DNA from: an archaeon
GTDB lineage: Archaea > Thermoproteota > Nitrososphaeria > Conexivisphaerales > UBA164
DNA length: 6,226 bases
Reading direction: 5' to 3'
Assembly: GCA_021798095.1 (NCBI GenBank)
Contig: JAJZYL010000073.1
Span: 1 to 6,226 of the forward strand
The position numbers and the translations under genes are program-made. Under the pieces are notes generated by a model, which was not told the origin of the DNA, made no database searches, and was given only the letters and a program-made list of their open reading frames with translations. Shown here piece after piece: positions 1-4,252 of the stretch (its first letter is position 1; every line of letters begins with the position of its first letter).

Positions 1-6
1 GGCTAC

Positions 7-18
7 AAGATATTCTAT
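7..18. repeat. Target-site duplication, left copy
   Basis: AAGATATTCTAT lies immediately outside the left inverted repeat of the insertion sequence and recurs exactly outside the right one. The shared string extends to CAAGATATTCTATGG (15 bp, 6-20 and 1038-1052), but the outer C and GG can be assigned either to the element ends or to the target, so the duplication is 12 to 15 bp. Long duplications of this kind are known for IS481-family elements. Confidence 0.85.
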
Positions 19-46
19 GGTGTAGTTTCTTGAAATTATTAACGCG
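19..46 (+). repeat. Left terminal inverted repeat of the IS481-type element
   Basis: This 28-bp end matches the reverse complement of the right end at 24 of 28 positions. The inner 14 bases (AAATTATTAACGCG) are identical, and the mismatches are at positions 4, 6, 7 and 14 from the outside. It follows the end of the transposase gene. Confidence 0.85.
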
Positions 47-57
47 TTGTTTCGTGT

Positions 58-991
58 TCATATCTCCATGCCTCCATACCCCAATTGCTGCACTGGCAGC
101 TTCCTCCGCCTATCCCACTTCCTGTAGAACGCCTGCACCGGTGTCTCCAGATTATCAAAATCCAGGGACATGTGCGGCCTTCTTTCATTGTAGTATGTAA
201 CGTATTCCTCAACTGAATTGAAGTGCTTGATCCTGAGCTGCAGTGAACCAAATAGCCTTTCCACCTTACCGTTTGATTGGGGATGGCCAACCCTCTCCAG
301 TATGTGCCTTATTCCCAGTTTGGCAAGGTGCTCCTGAAATGATGCTACGCCGGGTGCCTTGTTATCCCCGTAGTTTGCAAAGAACTGTGAACCGTGATCT
401 GTCATTATAGCGGATGGCCTGCCCCATGTTGCTATTGCTTCATCAAGCACAAGCAACGCGTTGTCAGCTGTGGCTTCGTCAAAGAGCCCCCATCCAGTAA
501 CCATCCTTGACGCATCGTCGATGTACGCTATGAACCACCTACCTGCCCCTCCACCTGGGGTCCTCCATCATGTAGTAGTCCGTGTGCCAGAGCGAGTTCG
601 TGTGCTTCCTTTCATATTTTACCCACTTTCTCCTGCCCCTCTTATTGCTTTCAGACATAGCAAGCCCGTGATCCTTCAACGTACGGTGTATAAGGTCATG
701 AGGAGATATATTAATTCCCTGCTGTTTAAGCATCTTCTCCATGGCAACGGCGTTTGACGGATATGAAGCAAACAGTTCCAATATTTTGTCTTCCTCCCAA
801 CTGCTAAGAGCCCTTTTCGGCCTGCCAGGTTCCTTAATGGCGGGCACCTTACCGGTATTCCTGAACTCGAGCCAGAGCTGTCTAATACGGGACTGATCCA
901 CCCCCTGCAGTTCAGCTATTTGCGCTGTAGTCATGCCGCCGTCAGCCTTTCTTCTGATGATCCAGCGTATCTTGTCATCTGTAAGCTTCAT
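58..991 (-). pseudogene. IS481-family DDE transposase, frameshifted
   Basis: This would catalyse excision and insertion of the surrounding element. The first piece (991 to 539, 150 residues) carries an N-terminal helix-turn-helix (about residues 20-45, TTAQIAELQGVDQSRIRQLW) and the first catalytic Asp in WHTDYYMMED. It ends at a TAG at 539-541. The second piece continues in another frame with WFIAYIDDASR (from about 537) and holds the second Asp (IMTDHGSQF) and the Glu (NGKVERLFGSL), ending at 58. Its first ATG at 504 lies well inside the catalytic core, so it is not an independent gene. The break coincides with a tandem AGGT-AGGT on the coding strand. Removing one copy restores one frame of 309 residues reading RWRGRWFIAYIDD, the usual length for this family. 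Programmed +1 frameshifting is a less likely alternative. Confidence 0.88.
537..544 (-). other. Frameshift site: tandem 4-bp duplication in the transposase
   Basis: The plus strand reads ACCTACCT here (AGGTAGGT on the coding strand). The duplication adds four bases, creates the in-frame TAG at 539-541 and moves the rest of the gene out of frame. Deleting either copy joins the two halves into one continuous transposase. It could also be a sequencing or assembly error. Confidence 0.7.
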
Positions 992-1010
992 TGTATGTTT
1001 GTGGTTGCCG

Positions 1011-1038
1011 CGCGTTAATAATTTAAAGAAAAGAGACC
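1011..1038 (-). repeat. Right terminal inverted repeat of the IS481-type element
   Basis: This is the partner of the repeat at 19-46 (24/28 identity as reverse complement). It lies upstream of the transposase start and contains the AT-rich box that probably drives it, so a transposase bound to its own end could block its own transcription. That regulatory idea is an inference. Confidence 0.85.
1015..1027 (-). promoter_or_regulatory. Probable TATA box of the transposase gene
   Basis: On the minus strand this reads TTTAAATTATTAA, centred about 30 nt before the ATG at 991, close to the usual archaeal TATA-to-start distance with a very short leader. It sits wholly within the right inverted repeat. 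Confidence 0.5.
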
Positions 1039-1050
1039 AAGATATTCTAT
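1039..1050. repeat. Target-site duplication, right copy
   Basis: Exact second copy of AAGATATTCTAT, next to the right inverted repeat. It ends only 3-4 bases before the purine-rich element of the next gene's promoter. Confidence 0.85.
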
Positions 1051-1053
1051 GGA

Positions 1054-1068
1054 GAAAGATTAATAAAT
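1054..1068 (+). promoter_or_regulatory. BRE and TATA box of the ESCRT-III-like gene
   Basis: The purine-rich GAAAG at 1054-1058, a BRE-like element, is followed by ATTAATAAAT at 1059-1068. The TATA centre is about 26 nt before the ATG at 1090, which places the transcript start at or very near the start codon (leaderless). No Shine-Dalgarno sequence precedes the ATG. The insertion sequence ends just upstream and leaves this core promoter intact. Confidence 0.6.
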
Positions 1069-1089
1069 GTCCAATTTAACGAAATAATC

Positions 1090-1641
1090 ATGTCGAAGCC
1101 GGTAAAAGATCAAGTTGACAACGCGATCAAGATGATAAGCGCGGTGGAGCTTACACTTGACAATCAGATGAAAAAATTGAAGGAAAAGGATGGTGTTATA
1201 TTTAGTCAGGTGGTGGCAAATTTAAAGAAAGGTAACAGGCCAAGGGCAAAGATGTTGGCTAACGAACTATCAGTAATAAGAAGAAGTATAAAAATGGTCT
1301 CGACGTCGCACTTTGCTCTAAATACGATCAAGGAGCGTCTGATAACCGTTACAGATTATGGTGAATTCGTAACCGCAATCTCTCCTGCCTTGGCGATAAC
1401 TAAGTCGATTCAGAAGGACGTCTCGATGACCGCTCCGGAAGCTAGTAATGGATTAAGCAGGATCGCATCTGATCTCAACGATATTATCACCAATTCGGGA
1501 ACCCCAAGCATAGGTTATTCCCCTCAGGCCGGGGAAGAGGCAGAAAAAATAATTCAGGAAGCTGCCAAACTGGCAGAACAACGGACTATGAAGACACTCC
1601 CGGAAGTTCCCAATACACTAGGCGAAGCTGAAGCTATTTAA
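1090..1641 (+). CDS. ESCRT-III (Snf7/CdvB-like) protein with MIM2-like C-terminal motif
   Basis: ESCRT-III proteins polymerise on membranes and constrict necks during division or vesicle release, and are remodelled by a Vps4/CdvC ATPase. The 183-residue product has the family's pattern. A basic N-terminal helical hairpin (about residues 3-70) carries spaced Leu, Lys and Arg and the NRPRAKMLANELSVIRR stretch. Helices with LNTIKERLITV follow, then a segment TAPEASNGLSRIASDLNDII (about 114-135). An acidic helix comes next, and the tail contains LPEVP at 170-174. That tail resembles the MIM2 motif by which ESCRT-III proteins bind the MIT domain of Vps4. There is no C-terminal winged-helix domain as in Sulfolobus CdvB. 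The ATG is set by the TATA spacing. Its likely partner is the membrane-protein gene 43 bp downstream, which has its own promoter. Family assignment is strong from residue pattern; the division role is inferred. Confidence 0.82.
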   Translation: MSKPVKDQVDNAIKMISAVELTLDNQMKKLKEKDGVIFSQVVANLKKGNRPRAKMLANELSVIRRSIKMVSTSHFALNTIKERLITVTDYGEFVTAISPALAITKSIQKDVSMTAPEASNGLSRIASDLNDIITNSGTPSIGYSPQAGEEAEKIIQEAAKLAEQRTMKTLPEVPNTLGEAEAI

Positions 1642-1656
1642 TTTTCTGCTCAAGCC

Positions 1657-1666
1657 ATATATATAA
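1657..1666 (+). promoter_or_regulatory. TATA box of the SpoIIM-like membrane-protein gene
   Basis: A TATATATAAG-like box preceded by CAAGCC is centred 23-24 nt before the ATG at 1685. It implies a leaderless transcript separate from the ESCRT-III-like gene, although read-through from upstream is possible across a gap of only 43 bp. Confidence 0.6.
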
Positions 1667-1684
1667 GAAAAATATAGCCCACTC

Positions 1685-2521
1685 ATGGCGGCAGAGGTAG
1701 ATCAAGAAGCACAGAGAACGGCGAGTTCGTCTACTGAGTTGAACAATAAGAGGGGGACCATTGACAAAATAGCGAGGAGCATCGATATATCCAAGCCTGG
1801 CTATCTGTTTCTATGGATCCTATTGTTAACCGTAGTATTTTACATAATAGGAATCCTTCTATTTCCTTCCGCGATCTACGGTAGCGCGTATTTCTATGCC
1901 TTCCCGGTTAGCTTGGGTGTCATAATAACTATAGGCCTTTATTATAACAAAAGCGTGGGCAGTCTGAGAATATACCTTGCCAGCATGCTTATCATGTATT
2001 TGATTATAGCTGTTGTTAGCAGCCTACCGGGCAATTATCTGCTGGCCACGACACCTTCAACTGTACAGGGATTTGGGAACAGCATCGGGAATATAAGGCA
2101 GACCTACACTACAATTCCGTCGCTATCTAGTGAAATCTTCCTGAATAACATAAGGATAGATTTGATATCATATGTGCCTATTCTTGGAAGCTTCTTTTTG
2201 GGATATTCCATTGTTAATACCGGTTCCCTTCTGTGGGCTCTTAGCATTTCTTATAGTCAGGCTCATTTATCTGGTTGGTTCCTCGGCCTTCTGGCTGTTA
2301 TTATTGCTCCAGATACCTTCACCGAGTTTTCAGCTTATGTTCTTGCAGCGATAGGCGGCATATATTTATACAGAGAACTTACAAACAAGATTACCTTCGG
2401 ATCTGCAGGCCACGGCAGGGGGTATCTCTACAGGTCATTGATCTTCTTATTATCATCCATTGGTTTGCTGTACGGATCGGCGCTTCTTGAGGCGTTTTTG
2501 ATAATTAAAGTTGGACTTTAA
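1685..2521 (+). CDS. Polytopic membrane protein resembling the SpoIIM/DUF95 family
   Basis: A 278-residue protein with a polar N-terminal tail of about 38 residues and no signal peptide. Roughly six or seven hydrophobic segments follow: about 40-62, 68-87, 95-114, 158-186, 197-210, 213-231 and 248-275. A polar loop with many Thr/Ser lies between the third and fourth. The region FLNNIRIDLISYVPILGSFFLGYS (151-174) and the later APDTFTEFSAYVLAAIGG (208-225) resemble the SpoIIM/DUF95 pattern, in which an 'N-N-x-R' entry and a 'P-H/D-x-x-x-E-x-x-A' motif bracket paired helices. Archaeal members have no settled function; bacterial SpoIIM works in membrane remodelling during engulfment. It follows the ESCRT-III-like gene and meets the regulator at 2544 tail-to-tail across 22 bp. 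The membrane topology is clear; the family call is moderate. Confidence 0.65.
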   Translation: MAAEVDQEAQRTASSSTELNNKRGTIDKIARSIDISKPGYLFLWILLLTVVFYIIGILLFPSAIYGSAYFYAFPVSLGVIITIGLYYNKSVGSLRIYLASMLIMYLIIAVVSSLPGNYLLATTPSTVQGFGNSIGNIRQTYTTIPSLSSEIFLNNIRIDLISYVPILGSFFLGYSIVNTGSLLWALSISYSQAHLSGWFLGLLAVIIAPDTFTEFSAYVLAAIGGIYLYRELTNKITFGSAGHGRGYLYRSLIFLLSSIGLLYGSALLEAFLIIKVGL

Positions 2522-2543
2522 CCCATAACTAAGGCGAAAACAT

Positions 2544-3239
2544 TTAGATCAGGTTCAATGAATCCATCAACGAAGCAAAGGAAGGATGAGTACTGATCCC
2601 AAATATTATGTTCTCGATCTTGGCCAAATTAACTGCCAGTGGTTCAGGTTTGAGGGCTCCAAATATTACCACCATTCTTGGCTTAAGTGGGGAAACTCTT
2701 ATCGCGACCATTGGGCTTCTGCCCAAGCCAACTTGGGTAAATATGAGTGCCCTCTCTGAAGATTTGCCAAATATCCTGTAGAACTCATTTCCATTGAGGC
2801 TTATTATGGTTTTTATGCTATCTAGGATTGTATATCCGTAAATCGGTGAATCAAGCTTATCATTCCCACATGCCACTTGCATCTTCAATGCATCAGCAAG
2901 CTTGCCAGCAGGTATTGGTTTGTCAAAATCCTCCATCTTGATTATAGCTCCCTTTAATTCCTCCGGCTCTTCGGCCGTGTTATCCTTGGGATGATACGTC
3001 TTTTTCAATTCCATTATAGTATTAACATATTTTTTTATGAATTTTGCCCCCGGCGTCCTACGTCTTCCATTTTCATAGTCGCTTAACACCGATGCCGCTA
3101 TTCCGATTGCGGTAGCCATGGTCTTCTGCGATATCCCCAGTTCCTCTCTTAACTGTTTTATTAGCCCCGATGGCCGTTCATCAAATATAAGCCTTCCAGC
3201 AATAGAATATCTGTCGTCGGGCGGCTCATGATAACTCAT
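2544..3239 (-). CDS. COG1709-type transcriptional regulator (XRE-like helix-turn-helix)
   Basis: The 231-residue protein has an XRE-type helix-turn-helix at about 26-66 (LIKQLREELGISQKTMATAIGI, then SVLSDYENGRR), the segment expected to bind DNA. A polar linker (80-105) leads to a C-terminal domain (132-231) with GYTILDSIKTI, NEFYRIFGKSSERALIFT, GRSPMVAIRV and LAVNLAKIENIIFGIS. This arrangement matches my recollection of the archaeal COG1709 regulators; the ligand and targets of that domain are not known to me. The ATG at 3239 is supported by a TATA box 27 nt upstream, implying a leaderless message. It is divergent from the Sm-like protein gene, and a perfect palindrome lies between them, so autoregulation or control of the neighbour is plausible but inferred. 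Confidence 0.78.
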   Translation of the reverse strand: MSYHEPPDDRYSIAGRLIFDERPSGLIKQLREELGISQKTMATAIGIAASVLSDYENGRRRTPGAKFIKKYVNTIMELKKTYHPKDNTAEEPEELKGAIIKMEDFDKPIPAGKLADALKMQVACGNDKLDSPIYGYTILDSIKTIISLNGNEFYRIFGKSSERALIFTQVGLGRSPMVAIRVSPLKPRMVVIFGALKPEPLAVNLAKIENIIFGISTHPSFASLMDSLNLI

Positions 3240-3260
3240 GACCCGCGGTTATAGCTTGGT

Positions 3261-3273
3261 TTATATAAATATA
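3261..3273 (-). promoter_or_regulatory. TATA box of the COG1709-type regulator gene
   Basis: The minus strand reads TATATTTATATAA here, centred about 27 nt before the ATG at 3239, so the transcript is predicted to begin at the start codon. No ribosome-binding site is visible. Confidence 0.6.
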
Positions 3274-3327
3274 GGCATTTTACCTTTCTTTGTAAAGTCA
3301 TTCAATACAGGAAATCGACTGTGAATA

Positions 3328-3349
3328 ATTTAATATACGTATATTAAAT
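3328..3349. promoter_or_regulatory. Perfect 22-bp palindrome, candidate operator in a divergent promoter region
   Basis: Each half-site is ATTTAATATAC, and the two halves form an uninterrupted inverted repeat centred on ACGT at 3337-3340. It lies about 55 bp upstream of the regulator's TATA box and about 30 bp upstream of the Sm-like gene's TATA box. A homodimeric helix-turn-helix protein such as the adjacent regulator would bind this kind of site. The sequence is AT-rich, which raises the chance of accidental symmetry. Confidence 0.5.
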
Positions 3350-3377
3350 AAACTTTATTTTATTCATCATGGCAATG

Positions 3378-3388
3378 TTTTTATTAAT
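3378..3388 (+). promoter_or_regulatory. TATA box of the Sm-like protein gene
   Basis: TTTATTAAT (3380-3388) in a T-rich stretch is centred 25 nt before the TTG at 3409. That spacing matches the other genes here and favours a leaderless message beginning at the TTG. Confidence 0.5.
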
Positions 3389-3408
3389 AGAAGCCGTAAC
3401 CGTAGGCG

Positions 3409-3678
3409 TTGGCTCAGACAAATAATGTACCCTTCAATATGGGCAAAAAGCCTATGTTCGCATTGCAAAAGGACATAAACAAGGAAGTGACTATCAAGCT
3501 GAAAAATTCGCTAGTTTATAAGGGGCTTATGTTAAACGTGGATATTTATATGAATGTATATCTTCAAAACGCGGATGAATATAACGAGGAAGGCAAACGC
3601 CTGACTAACTATGGGGACATAATAATCAGGGGAAACAACATCCTATATATCCAGGCAAATGAAGGACTCCTAAAGTAG
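3409..3678 (+). CDS. Archaeal Sm-like (LSm/SmAP) RNA-binding protein
   Basis: Sm-like proteins form six- or seven-membered rings that bind U-rich RNA and act in RNA processing and turnover. The 89-residue product has a short N-terminal helix (about 15-24), then an Sm1 motif (26-52) ending in DIYMNVYL, and an Sm2 motif (71-82, IIIRGNNILYIQ). Asp45, Asn49, Arg74 and Gly75 fit the RNA-pocket positions. Tyr47 replaces the His common in archaeal DIHMN, and KNSLVYKG replaces the usual Gly-Arg turn of Sm1. The start is uncertain. TTG at 3409 fits the promoter, and the preceding in-frame stop at 3403 excludes anything earlier. ATG at 3439 would give MGKKPMFAL, close to the N terminus of other archaeal members, with a 30-nt leader. 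Identification is firm; the start is not. Confidence 0.88.
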   Translation: MAQTNNVPFNMGKKPMFALQKDINKEVTIKLKNSLVYKGLMLNVDIYMNVYLQNADEYNEEGKRLTNYGDIIIRGNNILYIQANEGLLK

Positions 3679-3750
3679 GAATATAATTTTAACTGGTATA
3701 TAGATTAAAGCATAAATCGTTGGTGGTTAAATTTAGTAATGATGTTTATG

Positions 3751-3797
3751 ATATATATATATAAGATAAAGGGATATCTGTAAAAAAGCTTAAAAAT
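3751..3797 (+). promoter_or_regulatory. Promoter region of the eS25 gene with two TATA candidates
   Basis: Two boxes are visible. ATATATATATATAA at 3751-3764 would start transcription near 3784 and give a leader of about 36 nt containing the GAGGGGAT ribosome-binding site. CTTAAAAAT at 3789-3797, preceded by AAAAAAG, is centred 27 nt before the ATG at 3820 and would give a leaderless message. The sequence alone cannot choose; both may be used. Confidence 0.45.
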
Positions 3798-3804
3798 GAT
3801 TGAT

Positions 3805-3812
3805 GAGGGGAT
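3805..3812 (+). promoter_or_regulatory. Possible Shine-Dalgarno sequence deciding the eS25 start
   Basis: GAGGGGAT matches the archaeal ideal GAGGTGAT at seven of eight bases and lies 7 nt before the ATG at 3820. It is too close to the ATG at 3814 and lies downstream of the ATG at 3796. It is the only convincing Shine-Dalgarno site I see in the window. Confidence 0.45.
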
Positions 3813-3819
3813 TATGTTT

Positions 3820-4137
3820 ATGGGAGGAACAAAAAGAAGGCCGTTGGCTTCAGTGGAAAAGGCGCAACAACAACAGAAGGACGAAAAACCAAAGAAGGGA
3901 CAGGAACATGAAACCAAATCCAAATCTGATCTTTATCTATCGATATCTGGAAATGACTTGTTGAAAGCTCTTGGTGGAGTAAAAGCAATAACTGCTTATA
4001 GCGCCAGCAAGAGTTTGGGGGTAAAGGTCAATGTGGCCAGGGATGCCCTTGAAAATCTCCGCGAAAAGGGGTCGCTTGAGAGAGTGGGCGGGTACAGCGG
4101 CCATTATGTTTATCAAATAAAATCTTCTGCAGGTTAA
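3820..4137 (+). CDS. rps25e: Ribosomal protein eS25-like (small subunit)
   Basis: eS25 is a small-subunit protein of archaeal and eukaryotic ribosomes with a basic, disordered N-terminal tail and a winged-helix domain. From the ATG at 3820 the 105-residue product begins MGGTKRRPLASVEKAQQQQK, closely like the MGG...KKP...S..EK opening I recall for crenarchaeal eS25. A Lys/Gln/Glu-rich tail runs to about residue 37. The winged-helix part (about 45-101) includes LLKALGGVKAITAYSASKSL, VARDALENLREKGSLERV and a final strand YVYQI. ATGs at 3796 and 3814 are in frame but would add residues the family lacks; the promoter and ribosome-binding site both favour 3820. It follows the Sm-like gene by 141 bp and probably has its own promoter. 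A small winged-helix DNA-binding protein is the alternative, made unlikely by the N-terminal match. Confidence 0.8.
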   Translation: MGGTKRRPLASVEKAQQQQKDEKPKKGQEHETKSKSDLYLSISGNDLLKALGGVKAITAYSASKSLGVKVNVARDALENLREKGSLERVGGYSGHYVYQIKSSAG

Positions 4138-4173
4138 AATCACTGCGAGGATTTTAGAGCAAGAATAGAACGA

Positions 4174-4182
4174 TTTTATTTT
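4174..4182 (+). terminator. T-rich tract, possible terminator after the eS25 gene
   Basis: TTTTATTTT, about 37 bp after the stop codon, resembles the T-rich tracts at which archaeal RNA polymerase terminates. No hairpin precedes it. The rest of the 115-bp gap up to 4252 contains only AT-rich promoter-like sequence. Confidence 0.35.
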
Positions 4183-4211
4183 GTCAAATAAGCGAATTGA
4201 ACCTCAGATAG

Positions 4212-4220
4212 ATTTAATAA
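4212..4220 (+). promoter_or_regulatory. Possible TATA box of the decarboxylase gene
   Basis: ATTTAATAA is centred about 37 nt before the TTG at 4253, predicting a transcript start near 4241 and a leader of about 12 nt. A second AT-rich box (TTTTTAAATTA, about 4236-4246) is too close to the start codon for normal spacing. This gene therefore departs from the leaderless pattern of its neighbours. Confidence 0.35.
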
Positions 4221-4252
4221 TGCCCGATTAAGTGGGTTTTTAAATTAAAAAA

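Larger units (their letters stand above)
19..1038 (-). mobile_element. IS481-family insertion sequence, about 1.02 kb, structurally complete but with a frameshifted transposase
   Basis: The element has paired 28-bp inverted repeats (19-46 and 1011-1038), a 12-15 bp flanking direct repeat, and a single leftward transposase gene filling the interior, which is the standard layout of an IS481 element. Family assignment rests on the transposase: an N-terminal helix-turn-helix followed by an rve-type DDE integrase core with HTD, TDHGSQF and NGKVERL motifs. Size and long target duplication also fit the family. The near-identical flanking repeats suggest a fairly recent insertion. Because the transposase is frameshifted, this copy could move only with help from an intact copy elsewhere. 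The exact outer ends are uncertain by one or two bases. Confidence 0.88.

Noticed and set aside
58..504. Second transposase half treated as an independent integrase gene starting at ATG 504
   Set aside because: The ATG lies inside the DDE core and the coding signal continues upstream past it (WFIAYIDDASR) to the frameshift point.
461..757. Open frame on the plus strand within the transposase region, with others such as 39-290
   Set aside because: They lie antisense to the two transposase halves, have compositions typical of shadow frames and show no recognisable motif.
3322..3366. TGAATAA / TTATTCA inverted pair around the 22-bp palindrome, as a larger operator
   Set aside because: The arms are not equally spaced about the palindrome centre, and short AT-rich matches are expected by chance here.
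3369..3425. An 18-codon open frame (ATG at 3369) overlapping the Sm-like gene start, a possible regulatory upstream peptide
   Set aside because: The predicted transcript start near 3409 lies downstream of its ATG, and it has no ribosome-binding site.
3751..3764. AT dinucleotide run considered as a simple repeat or origin element
   Set aside because: It is only about six units, and there are no origin-like repeated boxes nearby. It is better explained as a TATA element.
3679..3795. Gap after the Sm-like gene searched for a C/D-box or tRNA-like RNA
   Set aside because: An ATGATG-like string occurs but no D box, paired stem or tRNA fold accompanies it; the stretch looks like plain AT-rich promoter sequence.
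3705..3923. Cys/Phe-rich minus-strand frame overlapping the start of the eS25 gene
   Set aside because: The Cys run is the complement of the Gln/Lys-rich eS25 tail, and the rest covers AT-rich promoter sequence. It is a shadow, not a cysteine-rich peptide gene.
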